NCBI GenBank assembly: GCA_037074615.1
Contig: CM073566.1
Span: 11,240,001-11,304,000, forward strand
Length of the DNA: 64,000 bases
DNA from: Leucaena leucocephala
Taxonomy: Eukaryota > Streptophyta > Magnoliopsida > Fabales > Fabaceae
Direction of reading: 5' to 3'
Shown here: positions 22,315-35,450 of the stretch, piece by piece
How positions within the stretch are numbered: the stretch's first letter is position 1
Layout of the letters: each line of letters opens with the position of its first letter
The notes under the pieces: generated by a model
The model's input: only the letters and a program-made list of their open reading frames with translations
The model's database searches: none
Told to the model about the DNA's origin: nothing
Made by a program: the position numbers and the translations under genes

Positions 22315-23816
22315 GTGTTGAGCAATGGCAATCTTGTAATTTTGAAGACTTATGATCCTGTGGTCCTGGTTTTTCCTGGAATTTCCTATTTTCTTTTATT
22401 CCTTTTACTACATCATGCATGACATCACTCAATGCCAACTCATGGGACACCTCACCACCCACATTCTTCATGTGATGAAATTGAGAGGGAGCTAGAGCCT
22501 TCTGGAAGCTTTCCGATCCAACCCTGTACCGGCCCGGTCCATCTCCTCGAAAACTGTGCCGTTTCCTGAATCTGATTTTTCTGAAAATCCTTTTTATCTC
22601 TACTGACCTCACATTTAGTATCTAGACCCTTTATATCATTAATTTTTTAATACTGGGTCCACACTCAGTTACAGATCCCCTGCGAAATGACCAAAATGCC
22701 CTTGGTGCCCTTTCTTGTCCTATTTTAACCCTAAGGGCAAAATCGTCATTTCACACCTTTCTGGACCTGGTCATAGCATATACTGGCTCTACTCAACCTT
22801 ATTTAGATATGGCTTAGCCTCTCAGCCTGTCTAGAATGACCAGAATGTCCTCCATTCATCTGCTAGCCTTTAGTACAACATAGGGGCATTTTCGTAATTT
22901 CGTACTTTTCCGGGGTTCTGCTGGACACTGGCCCACCTATCAGTCCAAGAGTCTTATTGGGCCTCTAATGGCCCCATTTTTGGGCTTCCTGGGTCCATTA
23001 CCTGTATGGCATGTATTACGAGGAATCTTCCTCTGCACCAGTTCACCGAATATTTTAATTATTATTTACCGATTATACACCTTTCCGGACACCGACTCCT
23101 TTTCCCAGATACAGTGTGCTACTGTGTTCAGGCATCCCTGTGGGTTATAACAGTCATCTGACTGAAGTCATCCGATCGCATTCAGCCCCTTTAAAAATAC
23201 CGATAAATCTCCTACTCGGATCCCCGGAGGCCTCATACTCCCGTCTGGATTTGCTAATTTGTGAATAACTTTTTCTACAGACCTCCTATCGGTATTCTGT
23301 CCGTTTCTTGTCATCCGCCCCATAAGGGTGCATCATCTTGTAATTTCTCACTTATATCTGCAATCTAGGGTATCCGGTATAAATTTTTATAACTTTCGGA
23401 CGATAAGTCCATTTTTTGCTATCTGGAGTCTTCAAAAATTCCGGTATTAGGCTGGATTACCCAGCGTCACTTTCCCTATCTTCTGGTAAAATCTGGGACT
23501 GAAATGCCACCGATCAGTCCAAACCACTTCTGGCCTAATTTTTCTTTAATTATACTTTAGCCGCAGGGAACTTTTTCTTCTTTGCACTTAAGTCCCTTTA
23601 TTTGGCTAAAATTACACTTTAAGACCCCACATTTTTGTCTACCTTTCTTTCCTAACCTTAAACTTTCCATATTTGCATTTAAGTCCTTTCATTTCTTTTC
23701 TTTTGCAATTTAATCATTTTCTTTACATAAAGGACGACATCTTTTTCCTGAAACATAACTCATATATTCCATTTAATCTGTACATGGAAATCAGTACAGA
23801 AATTAAGGATATTACA

Positions 23817-23840
23817 TTTCTCTCCCCCTTAAAATAAATT
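23817..23840 (-). other. B polypurine tract
   Basis: The minus strand reads TTTTAAGGGGGAGAAA directly before the 3' LTR. This is the plus-strand primer site in reverse transcription. Confidence 0.8.
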
Positions 23841-23869
23841 TTGTCCCCGAAATTTACATTACATCTATC

Positions 23870-25441
23870 CTATACAAACAATTCAGGGTACTTCTCTCTC
23901 ATCTTTTCTTCTGTTTCCCATGTAGCCTCTTGTTCAGTCAAGCCTTTCCAGATCACTTTAACTAATAGAATCTGCTTATTCCGCAACTGCTTGACTTTTC
24001 TATCAGCAATTCGCACCGGTCCAACCTCATAGGTCAAGTCATCTCGCAGTACGACCTCATCTTGCTCAATCACATGAGATGGATCTGGAACATACTTCTT
24101 TAATTGGGAAACATGGAACACATCATGTATCTGGCTGAGATTCGGAGGAAGAGCCAACTTGTATGCTACTGCTCCTATCTTTGAGAGAATCTGGAATGGC
24201 CCGATGTATCTTGGATGCAACATCTTCACTTTAATCGATCGTCCATCTCCTGTGGTTGGAGTTAACTTAAGGAATACATGTTCTCCTTCTTCAAACTCCA
24301 ACGGCTTCCTTCTAACATCTGCATAGCTTTTCTGTCTGCTTTGAGCCGTTAACAATCATTTTCTAATTATCGCAACTTGTTCTGCAGTTTGATCCACTAT
24401 ATCCGGACCAAGCATTCTTCTCTCACTCAACTCCAGCCAGCATAAGGGGGATCTACATTTACGTCCATAAAGTGCTTCAAAATGGGCCATCTGAATACTG
24501 GCCTGATAACTATTGTTATAAGTAAACTCTATAAGAGGTAAATGGATATCCCAGCTGCCTTTGAAATTCAAGACACATGCTCTCAGCATATCCTCTAACG
24601 TTTGTATTGTTCTTTCGGATTGACCATCTGTCTGAGGATGATAGGCTGTACTAAATCTGAGAGTAGTGCCCATTTCTTCCTGTAAAGCCCTCCAAAAATT
24701 TGAAGTAAATCGAGGGTCTCTATCAGACACAATGCTGCTCGGGATACCATGAAGCCTAACGATCTCCTTTATATACAGCTTTGCCAGCTTTTCAAGAGAA
24801 TCTCTCTTATTGATTGCCAAGAAATGTGCTGACTTTGTCAATCGATCAATTACTACCCAAACCGCATCATGTCTACTTGGTGTCAAGGGTAGTGCTTCCA
24901 CAAAGTCCATGGCAATCCCATCCCATTTCCACTCAAGGATATCTAGAGGCTGCAACGTTCCTGCTGGCTTTTGATGCTCAACTTTCACTTTCTGGCAGGT
25001 CAAGCACTTAGACACGTAAGCTACAATATCTTTCTTCAGTCCAGGCCACCAGAATAACCTTTTAACATCATGGTACATTTTGGTCATACCTTGATGTACC
25101 GTATATCAGCTTTTATGTGCTTCCTCCAGAATCCTTTCCCTTAATCCCTTAACATTAGGGATATAGGGCCTTCCCCGGAACTGTAGCAATCTATCTGGGG
25201 AAATCTCAAAGTTCCTTGTCTTTCCTCTCTCCAGTTTATCTTTAAATATTTCTGCGAGCTTATCCTGCTGTTGAGCCTCTTTGATCTCATCGTCTAAACA
25301 TGCTTCAAAATGAACTCCTCCGTAAGAACTTTTTGTCATCTGCATTTGATACAGAGGACTCCAATCTCGCATATCCTCCATCAATTCTAATTCCTTAATC
25401 ATCATGTGCGCTACTTGCACCACTTTTCTACTCAAGCATCA
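23870..25441 (-). pseudogene. B integrase and chromodomain, three stretches
   Basis: 25435-25106, 25087-24356 and 24355-23870 lie in one frame, separated only by stop codons (HKS*YTVH and IRK*LLTA), each a likely CGA or AGA to TGA change. Seen are the zinc-binding HQGMTKMYHDV...CLTCQ, the DDE core with AMDFVEAL, VSDRDPRFTS and GQSERTIQTL, the HPRYIGPFQIL block, and a chromodomain (VKVIWKGLTEQEATWETEE) ending YPELFV. Chromodomains target chromovirus integration to marked heterochromatin in characterised members. A one-base loss near 25436 shifts the frame from RNase H. Confidence 0.92.
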
Positions 25442-26677
25442 GCTACTACATTGGCTTTCCCTTGATGGTATTTGATCTGAAAATCATAATCTTTTAACAA
25501 TTCCATCCATCGCCTCTCCCTCATGTTCAGCTCCTTCTGATCTTATAGATACTTCAGGCTTTTGTGGTCGCAAAACAACTCTATCGTTGCTCCATATAAA
25601 TAGTGCCTCCATATCTTCAGGGCATAAACCACCGCAACAAGTTCCAGATCATGAGTGGGATAATTCTCTTCATGTGGCTTTAACTGCCGAGAGACGTAGG
25701 CTACTACTCGACCTTGCTGCATCAGCACACATCCCAACCCCTGCTTGCTAGCATCAGTGTAGACTACATATGTCTTAGTGGGGTCTAGAATAATCAGCAC
25801 GGGAGTAGTGGTTAATCTCTGCTTCAACTCTTGGAAGCTAGCCTCGCACTTCTCATCCCACTTAAACTACTGATTCTTTCTGGTCAACTTGGTAAGTTGT
25901 AAGGCAATTCGAGAAAAGTCTTGAATAAATCTTCTGTAGTACCCTGCTAGGCCGAGAAAACTTCTAATCTCCGTCACTGTCCTTGGCTGCTCCCAGCTCA
26001 AAACTGCTTCAACTTTGCTAGGATCTACAGCTACCTCGTCTCGGGATATGACATGACCGAGAAATTTGACTTCTGACAGCCAAAACTCACATTTACTCAG
26101 CTTAGCATAAAGCTTCTTCCCTTTAAGGGTACCAAGAATAATCCTCAAATGCCTTTCATGCTCCTCTGGAGATTTGGAGTACACCAGAATATCATCAATA
26201 AAGACCACAACGAACTGATCTAGATAAGGCCTGAAGATCCGATTCATGTAGTCCATGAAAATAGCAGGTGCATTGGTTAGTCCAAAAGGCATCACAAGGA
26301 ACTCAAAATGCCCGTAGCGCGTTTTGAATGCCGTCTTTGGAATATCATCTGGCTTGACCCTTAGTTGATGGTAGCCAGATCTCAAGTCAATCTTGGAGAA
26401 TAAGCTCGCTCCTGCCAATTGGTCTAGCAGGTCATCAATTCTGGGAAGAGGATACTTGTTCTTAACTGTAAGCTTATTTAATTCCCTGTAGTCAATACAT
26501 AGCCTTAAGCTGCCATCTTTCTTCTTGACAAATAGTACTGGAGCACCCCATGGCGATACACTGGGTCGTATGAAACCCTTCTCCAATAGCTCCTCAATTT
26601 GCTTCTTCAATTCCATCATTTCATTGGGAGCCATCCTGTATGGGGCTTTTGATACTGGTCCAGCTCTAGGTATAATG
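25442..26677 (-). pseudogene. B reverse transcriptase and RNase H
   Basis: The ORF 26634-25867 covers RT nearly intact: FIRPSVSPWGAPVLFVKKKD, LCIDYRELNK, DLRSGYHQL, FGLTNAP and catalytic FIDDILVYSK. A TAG (KNQ*FKWD) precedes RNase H at 25827-25543, with YTDASKQGLGC and FCDHKSLKYL, then another stop. Its 5' edge at 26677 is the copia insertion. The reading frame resumes beyond C at 35762 in the AIDI segment. Confidence 0.92.
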
Positions 26678-27960
26678 TGTTGGAGATTGTGCCCTAGGGG
26701 CCAATCATTATCTTATGAACATTGTTGATTTATGAATTTCTTAATTATGTTATCATATTATTTGCATGTTTACTATGATGACAATCCTTGGATAACTCGT
26801 GATCTTATCCTAAATGTCCCTGGTCGGTCATCTATGTGGGAGCAGAGATGAAATAAGACCAGTATGACTTTGAAGATATATAGAGATATAAATCAAAGTC
26901 ATAAGCACATGTAAGAGTACAGGGTGTTGGACCGACCCGCTATGAGAGAGCTGCATGGGTCAAGTCATAAGCTTCTCTCATATACAAGCCATGTCACTAT
27001 GCCCTTTGACCTGAGATCATCATGGATTCCTACATGACAAACGCTCAGTTTTGACCTAGTCAAAAGTCACTTTTGACCGAGTGATCATAAAGGCTATGCT
27101 CGGGCTTAGTGGTTTTTCATGCGGAGGAATGTGAATGGTCAAGATGGAATTTGTCCCTCACATTCGTAGAGAGATATTACTGGGCCCCTCGATGAGTGAG
27201 TCTGAGAAATGTATGGCCATACTGGAATGGAAGGGTAGTTCCATTTCTATATTCAGACTACTCAGGGATCGAGAAAGTAATGGTCAGGAATAGGAGGATG
27301 ACGTTCTCCATGCCTCATCCTTGACCGAAATATCATGTGACAAAAGGGACGTGATATGGTTGTATGAAAGGTTACATTGTTTATCGATCCTCATATGTTT
27401 TGGGTAGTCGTAATGCCTTGCTAGAGACCGCTTACGACTTGTGGGTCAGTATAGTAACTGGGCCACTGCCAACTTCATATGGGCCTACAGGGTCGCACAC
27501 AAAACAGCCCAATGCGAGCTATGATGTCCAGATTCATTGAATCTAAGAGATGTCTAGATTCAATGAATAATCTAGGGTGGATATATATTTTATATATATA
27601 TATAAATTAGTTTATATATATAATATAAGAGATATTTGTAAGATTTAATTTATAAGGATAAATTAAATCTCTATCATTTTTGAATTTGAATTTAAATGGA
27701 TATGATCTATTTGAATGTGAAATTCAAATTGATAAGATATCTCAAATTTGATTTATGAGAATAAATCAAATATAATTCTGTCTTATCTTTATTTTAAATT
27801 AAATAAATAGGTGAATTAAATCTGTGGGACGGATTTAATATAAACCATATTTATTTAATCAGTTTCTTATTAAATTATGCAATATATGATATTGTATTAA
27901 TTCAGAATTAATATAAGATTAATTCTGAAGCCCGGCCCTATTAGAAGCCCGATAGCTTCC

Positions 27961-27968
27961 TATATATT
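27961..27968 (+). promoter_or_regulatory. LTR TATA-like box (C 5' LTR)
   Basis: CC-TATATATT-TG in the 3' third of the LTR. It is repeated at 35106-35113 in the 3' LTR and at 16397-16404 in E2. Confidence 0.5.
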
Positions 27969-28305
27969 TGACATTAGGAGTTAGGGTTCTACATACAATA
28001 TAGATCTCTTCACACACATTCAGTCGTGAGAAAAGGGGGCAGGGAGAGTGCAAAAGGTTTGTAGATAAGAAACTGCCGAAATAGAGACGGTGAGGACAGA
28101 ATCTCCAGAAAGCCCTAGAGGGATAAGAGGCGCTAGCACGTCGTTCGCAATTGGAACGCTGTTCGTGTGGATACCGGTAGAGGAAGCCGATCTGAGCTGT
28201 CGACTTCTACGATACGGCCAGACACGAAGAAAGGTCGCGACCAGAAAACACTTAGGTCGCGACCAAACGGGCATCTGAACGTCAGAAATCCGAAAAGAGG
28301 AGACA

Positions 28306-28496
28306 GGTCGCGACGTGAAGTTGAAGAGGTCGCGACTAAAAGCTCCAGAGGCGACAGGTCGCGACTAGAAGCAGAGTAGGTCGCGACTACAAACTCCAGA
28401 GGCGACAGGTCGCGACTAGAAGCTGAGGAGGTCGCGACTGAAAGTTCCAGAGGCGAGGAGTCGCGACTAGTGGACACTGAGGTCGCGACCAAAGCT
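28306..28496 (+). repeat. 51-bp tandem repeat, 3 full copies plus a partial (C 5' LTR)
   Basis: Units start at 28306, 28357, 28408 and 28459 (partial). Each has two GGTCGCGACTA-like half-units. E2 has two more full units than C. Confidence 0.92.
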
Positions 28497-28613
28497 CGAA
28501 ACCGAAGGTAACACTTCTTTCTCCTTGACTTAAACACATTCGGTAGATCCTGGCTGGGAATGGAAAAAAAATTTAAAGTTAATTTCCGCTGCGTGTCTTC
28601 CAATTCCCTTCAG

Positions 28614-28626
28614 TGGTATCAGAGCC
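28614..28626 (+). other. C primer-binding site
   Basis: TGGTATCAGAGCC, complementary to the 3' end of initiator tRNA-Met, one base after the LTR. Confidence 0.92.
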
Positions 28627-29815
28627 ATGCCGTTTTGTGTTTAAGTTAGGTTTGATTGTTGATACATGTGATGTATGTTAGACTTCTTAGCTGATTATAT
28701 GATAACATGCGAGATATGTATGACATATATGGAATCTGTTTATGTATGACATATACGGAATCTAAAAGGAAGCTGAAATCGGTGGTGTATATCAATTGAT
28801 TTGATCAATTAATATTGATGGGGTCTAAGAAAAAAGAATTAAGATTCTTGATTATTTATCAAAAAAAATTTCTATTGGGGCGCTGCCCCACACCCCGCCC
28901 GCTAACCGATTAGCGGGACCGCCGTGGCTATTTAATCGTAGCGCAACATAATCGTAATATGTATTGACTTTCCTGATATATGAATGTTTTGAAACATTTA
29001 TTGCCCTTCAAATAGCATGAATTTTGATTCTTGAATGTTTGGGTATGGTGAACAATATGGCTCTAGATTACAAGTGTTGTAATTTTTCTAAATACGGCCT
29101 GCGTGTCGTGCCTTCCTCTAATGACTCTCGTTGTACATTCTCTTCTCATCTCACTCCCCTCGAATGTTAAAACGAGGTTTCCTTATGTACTTTTCCTATT
29201 CTAATTAGAGAGCTCCTCTCATTGGCTTGAGGGGACTTAGGATAGGTGAGCCATATTGTATCACGTTTAAGATTATGCATCTTTTGATTAGATCACTGCA
29301 TGTATGTTTTATATGCATAATACTTGTATGAGATACAACCGCGATACATGCGTCTTATAAACCAGATAATTAATTAAACCCTCTAAAAGAAATCTTAAGT
29401 CATATGCCGTCAATTAATGAACACTTGTCAAAACCTCGATCGCTCATTTATAGGTCCACCAAAGTGGGTGCATTTGAGTTATCTTGGGGAGATAAGCAAG
29501 AGTAATGGTGCTACTCTTATGTTTGTTATTGTTTGACTTAATTGAGATTATCAAAACGGTTTTGGGTCTCAAGGCATTAGATGGGATTAAAACATGCCGG
29601 ATCATATGATGATGGAATCCCATAAACATCTAAGAGTTACATGTGATGTAATTGGTAAAGTTGTTACCTACCTAAATAACTTAAAGTTGAGCGTCCTGCC
29701 AAAGCGGACTCAAGTTTAAGCCAAATATGGATCTTAGCCCACTAATTATTACATTGAGGGTTGTTTTATTCAGTGGGAGATTGCTAATTCGCTTGCATAT
29801 TTTAATTGTAGAATC
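28627..29815 (+). other. C leader with GC-rich hairpins
   Basis: Untranslated 1.2 kb between primer site and gag. Two tight inverted repeats stand out in AT-rich sequence: GGGG-CGCTG-CCCC (28877-28889) and CCCGCTAA-CCGA-TTAGCGGG (28898-28917). Such structures fit dimerisation or packaging signals, which is inference. Ends just before the ATG at 29816. Confidence 0.6.
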
Positions 29816-32800
29816 ATGACGACTAGTAATACTGCTACATTATCGTTGCGATCTGTCCTTGAGAAAGACAAACTCAATGGGACAAACTTTCTTGACTGGT
29901 TCAGGAACTTGAGAATTGTTCTCAACCAGGAAAGAAAGGTATATGTCCTAGATCAACCCATTCCTGAGGAGCCAGCAGCCAATGCTCCTAGAGCTCAGAG
30001 AGATTCTTATGCGAAGCATAAGGAAGACTCTGTTGATGTGGGATGCTTGATGCTTGCCACTATGGTTCCGGAGCTTCAAAGAGATCTGGAACACATGGAG
30101 GCTTATGAGATGATTGTGCATCTTAAGGAAATGTTCCAGCAACAGGCAAGGCAAGAGAGGTATGAGACCACTAAGGCCTTACATTCCTGCAGGATGGCTG
30201 AAGGTGTATCAGTGAGTACTCATGTCTTAAAGATGAAAGGGTACATAGATCACCTTGAGAGGCTTGGATTTCCCATAAGTCAGGAGCTAGCTACAGATTT
30301 GATCTTGAACTCACTCCCGGAAAGTTATGACCAGTTTGTCATGAACTACAACATGAACAACATGGAGAAATCTATTTCTGAACTGCATGGGATGCTTAAA
30401 ACTGCTGAGCCGACTGTTAAGAAGAAGCCCAGTACTGTTTTGATGGTTCAGAAAGGAAAGGGTATGAAAAAGAAAGGCAAGGGTAAGGGGAAGGGTCACG
30501 GCTCATCTGGTAAGACCAAAGAGTCAGGCAAGCCCGAAACCAAGCCTGCACCAAAGAAGGCAAAGCCTCCAAAGGAAGGAGTTTGCTTCTTCTGCAATGA
30601 ACCGGGTCATTGGAAGAGGAATTGCAAACTCTACCTTGAAGATCTGAAAAAGAACAAGAAGGATAGCGGGGCTATCGCTTCAGGTATTTATGTTATAGAC
30701 ATTCATCTCTCTACTTCCACTACATGGGTATTAGATACTGCATGTGGTTCTCACATTTGTACAAATGTGCAGGGCCTAAAGGACAGTAGAAAGCTGAAGA
30801 AGGGCGAAGTTGACCTACGAGTTGGAAATAGAGCAAAGGTTGCTGCTCTAGCTGTAGGCACTTATGAATTAGTTCTGCCCACTGGGCTTTTGTTAGTCTT
30901 GAACAATTGCTATTATGTTCCTGCTTTGAGTAGTAATATTGTTTCTCTTTCTTATTTGGATAAGGAAGGTTACACTTCCATTTCTGGGAATGGTAAATGT
31001 TCTATTTATCGTAATGATATTTTCAATGCTCATGGTGATTTGCATGTTGATCATTACATATTAAACTTGGAACAACCCAATCATGGAAATATCTATAACA
31101 TAACCGCCAAAAGGATCAAACCAAATGATTTGAATCTGACGTACCTTTGGCACTGTCGTCTAGGCCACATAAATGAGAAACGCATTTCTAAACTCCATCA
31201 AGATGGATTTCTCAACTCATTTGATTTTGAATCATATGATACTTGCGAATCTTGTTTGTTAGGAAAGATGACAAAGTCACCTTTCACTGGGCACAGTGAG
31301 AGGGCCACTGATTTGTTGGGCCTCATACATACAGATGTGTGTGGACCGATGAATACAAATGCCAAAAGAGGTTATTCGTACTTCATTACATTCATAGATG
31401 ATTTCAGTAGATATGGCTACGTCTATCTAATGAAACATAAATCCGAATCTTTTGAAATGTTCAAGATATTTCAAAATGAAGTACAAAACCAGCTTGGTAA
31501 AATAATTAAAGCCCTTCGATCTGATCGAGGTGGTGAATATTTGAGCCAAGAGTTTATCGATCATCTTAGGAATTGTGGAATAGTCTCACAATTGACTCCT
31601 CCAGGAACACCACAATGGAATGGGGTTTCTGAACAGAGGAATTGAACACTATTGGATATGGTTCGATCCATGATGAGTCGAACAGATCTTCCACCATCCT
31701 TTTGGGGCTACGCCCTAGAGACAGCTACGTTCACACTGAATCGTGTTCCATCTAAGGCAGTTGAAAAGACTCCGTATGAGATATGGACTGGGAGGAAACC
31801 TAGTTTGTCTTTTCTCAAGATTTGGGGATGTGAGGTCTATGTTAAGCAACAAGCCTCAGATAAGTTAGCGCCCAAATCTTCAAAGTGCCTTTTTGTGGGA
31901 TATCCTAAGGAAACCAAGGGATATTATGTCTACAACCCCACTGATAACAAAGTGTTTGTTGTCAGAAATGGTATCTTTCTAGAACGAGAATTTATCTCTA
32001 AAAGAACCACTGGGAGCAAGGTACACCTCGAAGAAGTTCGAGAGCCACAAGACGCCACAGAACTAGAGATGGAAAGTAGAGAAGACTCATAAGAAGTTGT
32101 TGAGACTCCTCAAGTCACGCAAGGCCCAAGGCGATCTAATAGGGCACGACTTCAGCCTCAGAGATATGGATTTCTGATTTCTGATGGTCGTGATGTGTTG
32201 CTCATTGAGCATAATGAGCCCACTACCTATCAAGAAGCTATAGTGGGACCAAACTCTGAAAAATGGCTTAATGCCATGAAGTCTGAGATGCAATCCATGT
32301 ACGACAATAAGGTATGGACCTTAGTCGACCCGCCTGAAGGCGTAAAAACCGTCTGGTGCAAGTGGGTTTTTAAAGAGAAAACCGACATGGATGGCAATGT
32401 AAATGTCTTCAAGGCACGACTGGTTGCAAAAGGATTTACTCAAACTCATGGTATGGACTATGATGAGACCTTTTCCCCAGTTGCAATGGCCAAATCAATC
32501 AGAATCCTCCTTGCCATTGCAGCATATTATGACTATGAAATATGGCAGATGGACGTCAAGACAGCCTTCCTTAATGGAAAGCTCCTTGAGGATGTGTACA
32601 TGACACAACCTGAAGGTTTTGTGCTTTCTGAGGACTCTGGTAAGGTGTGCAAGCTTTAAAGGTCTATTTATGGACTGAAGCAAGTATCTCAGAGTTGGAA
32701 TCATCGTTTTGATGAAGTAGTCAAAGAGTTTGGATTTCTTCAAAACATTGATGAACCTTGTGTGTACAAAAAGGTTAGTGGGAGCACAGTTGTATTTTTG

Positions 32801-33798
32801 GTACTCTATGTCGATGACATCCTACTCATTGGGAATGACATTCCTACGTTGCAGATTGTCAAGTTTTGGTTAGGAAAATCTTTCTCGATGAAAGACTTGG
32901 GTGAAGCCACCTACATCCTAGGAATTAGGATCTATAGAGATAGATCTAAAAGGATTCTAGGACTGAGTCAGAGCACATATATAGACAAGATACTGCATAG
33001 GTTCAGTATGCAGGAATCAAAGAGGGGTTTCATACCCATGTCTCATGGTATTCACCTCAGCAAGGATTTGTGTCCTAATACACCAGATCAGCGAGGTCGC
33101 ATGAGTAAGATTCCATATGCCTCGGCCATAGGATCTATCATGTACGCCATGTTATGTACTCGACCGGATGTCTCGTTTACCTTAAGTATGACTAGCAGAT
33201 ATCAACAGGACCCCGGTGAGGGCATTGGACTGCTGTCAAGAATATCCTTAAGTACTTAAGAAGGACTAAGGACTTATTCTTGGTCTATGGTGGATTGGAT
33301 GATGAGCTCTATGTAACTGGTTACACAGATGCAAGTTTCCAAACTGACCAGGATGACCAGAAATCGCAATCTGGATACATATTCCTCTTGAATAATGGAG
33401 CAGTAAGCTGGAAGAGCTCTAAGCAGAGCACTGTAGCAGATTCTGCAACGGAAGCTGAGTACATAGCAGTATCTGATGCAGCTAAGGAGGCCGTTTGGAT
33501 CAGGAAGTTCATTACAGAACTAGGGGTGGTACCTACCATCTCAGATCCAATAACTTTGTTCTGTGACAATAGTGGTGCCATTGCACAGGCCAAAGAGCCT
33601 AGGTCACATCAAAGGACCAAGCATATACTCAGGCGATTTCATCTCATCAGAGAAATCAATGATAGAGGTGATATAAAAATATGCAAGGTAGCAGGGGAAG
33701 ACAATGTTGCTGATCCTCTAACAAAGCCGCTTGTGCAAGCAAAACATGAGTGTCATGTTAGGTCAATGGGAATTAGGCAAATTAATGATTGTACCTAG
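29816..33798 (+). pseudogene. C gag-pol polyprotein, three stops and one frameshift
   Basis: Single frame of about 1,328 codons. Gag runs to residue 250 or so, with a CCHC knuckle at residues 257-270 (C-F-F-C-x4-H-x4-C). Protease active site at residue 307 reads D-T-A where copia normally has D-T/S-G, so it is probably inactive. Integrase has HCRLGH...CESCLLGK, HTDVCGP, SDRGGEY and NGVSEQRN. RT has FKARLVAKGF and YVDD (32807-32818). RNase H has GYTDASF, TEAEYIA and CDNSGAI. Stops lie at 31643 (TGA), 32090 (TAA) and 32657 (TAA); one base is missing near 33222. No part is functional as read, although the LTRs are young. Confidence 0.93.
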
Positions 33799-33812
33799 TG
33801 CAAGTGGGAGGA
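33799..33812 (+). other. C polypurine tract
   Basis: TGCAAGTGGGAGGA between the gag-pol stop and the 3' LTR. Confidence 0.8.
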
Positions 33813-35105
33813 TGTTGGAGATTGTGCCCTAGGGGCCAATCATTATCTTATGAACATTGTTGATTTATGAATTTCTTAATTATGTTATCATATTATTTGC
33901 ATGTTTACTATGATGACAATCCTTGGATAACTCGTGATCTTATCCTAAATGTCCCTGGTCGGTCATCTATGTGGGAGCAGAGATGAAATAAGACCAGTAT
34001 GACTTTGAAGATATATAGAGATATAAATCAAAGTCATAAGCACATGTAAGAGTACAGGGTGTTGGACCGACCCGCTATGAGAGAGCTGCATGGGTCAAGT
34101 CATAAGCTTCTCTCATATACAAGCCATGTCACTATGCCCTTTGACCTGAGATCATCATGGATTCCTACATGACAAACGCTCAGTTTTGACCTAGTCAAAA
34201 GTCACTTTTGACCGAGTGATCATAAAGGCTATGCTCGGGCTTAGTGGTTTTTCATGCGGAGGAATGTGAATGGTCAAGATGGAATTTGTCCCTCACATTC
34301 GTAGAGAGATATTACTGGGCCCCTCGATGAGTGAGTCTGAGAAATGTATGGCCATACTGGAATGGAAGGGTAGTTCCATTTCTATATTCAGACTACTCAG
34401 GGATCGAGAAAGTAATGGTCAGGAATAGGAGGATGACGTTCTCCATGCCTCATCCTTGACCGAAATATCATGTGACAAAAGGGACGTGATATGGTTGTAT
34501 GAAAGGTTACATTGTTTATCGATCCTCATATGTTTTGGGTAGTCGTAATGCCTTGCTAGAGACCGCTTACGACTTGTGGGTCAGTATAGTAACTGGGCCA
34601 CTGCCAACTTCATATGGGCCTACAGGGTCGCACACAAAATAACCCAATGCGAGCTATGATGTCCAGATTCATTGAATCTAAGAGTGTCTAGATTCAATGA
34701 ATAATCTAGGGTGGATATATATTTTATATATATATATAAATTAGTTTATATATATATTATATATATAATATAAGAGATATTTGTAAGATTTAATTTATAA
34801 GGATAAATTAAATCTCTATCATTTTTGAATTTGAATTTAAATGGATATGATCTATTTGAATGTGAAATTCAAATTGATAAGATATCTCAAATTTGATTTA
34901 TGAGAATAAATCAAATATAATTCTGTCTTATCTTTATTTTAAATTAAATAAATAGGTGAATTAAATCTGTGGGACGGATTTAATATAAACCATATTTATT
35001 TAATCAGTTTCTTATTAAATTATGCAATATATGATATTGTATTAATTCAGAATTAATATAAGATTAATTCTGAAGCCCGGCCCTATTAGAAGCCCGATAG
35101 CTTCC

Positions 35106-35113
35106 TATATATT
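35106..35113 (+). promoter_or_regulatory. LTR TATA-like box (C 3' LTR)
   Basis: TATATATT, identical in context to 27961-27968. Confidence 0.5.
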
Positions 35114-35450
35114 TGACATTAGGAGTTAGGGTTCTACATACAATATAGATCTCTTCACACACATTCAGTCGTGAGAAAAGGGGGCAGGGAGAGTGCAAAA
35201 GGTTTGCAGATAAGAAACTGCCGAAATAGAGACGGTGAGGACGGAATCTCCAGAAAGCCCTAGAGGGACAAGAGGCGCTAGCACGTCGTTCGCAATTGGA
35301 ACGCTGTTCGTGTGGATACCGGTAGAGGAAGCCGATCTGAGCTGTCGACTTCTACGATACGGCCAGACACGAAGAAAGGTCGCGACCAGAAAACACTTAG
35401 GTCGCGACCAAACGGGCATCTGAACGTCAGAAATCCGAAAAGAGGAGACA

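Larger units (their letters stand above)
20974..23816 (-). mobile_element. B 3' LTR (2843 bp)
   Basis: The minus strand starts TGTAATATCC and ends GGATGTGACA. It has a promoter at 22307-22314, a donor-like site at 22164, hairpin 21932-21951, acceptor-like AG at 21911, and the cross-family block bounded by GGCAGCATAACGGC (21856-21869) and GGCAGCATAACTGC (21647-21660). Its chance ORFs have no family features. Confidence 0.93.
26678..28612 (+). mobile_element. C 5' LTR
   Basis: TGTTGGAGATTGTG to TTCCAATTCCCTTCA. It holds an AT-rich block near 27580-27900, a TATA-like TATATATT (27961-27968) and the 51-bp array (28306-28496). ORFs on both strands of the array arise from its three-divisible period and are not genes. 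Confidence 0.95.

Noticed and set aside
22310..22612. 100-aa ORF repeated at 39797-40099
   Set aside because: It is duplicated only because both are B's LTRs. It lies in the promoter region and has no conserved domain.
28306..28496. CRISPR-like array
   Set aside because: The units are direct tandem copies without unique spacers, in a plant retrotransposon LTR.
28133..28603. 156-aa ORF (and its twin at 35278-35748) with S-R-D-L-S-P-L repeats
   Set aside because: It is the antisense translation of the 51-bp LTR array. The frame stays open because the period is a multiple of three. E2 does not keep it and there is no family signature.
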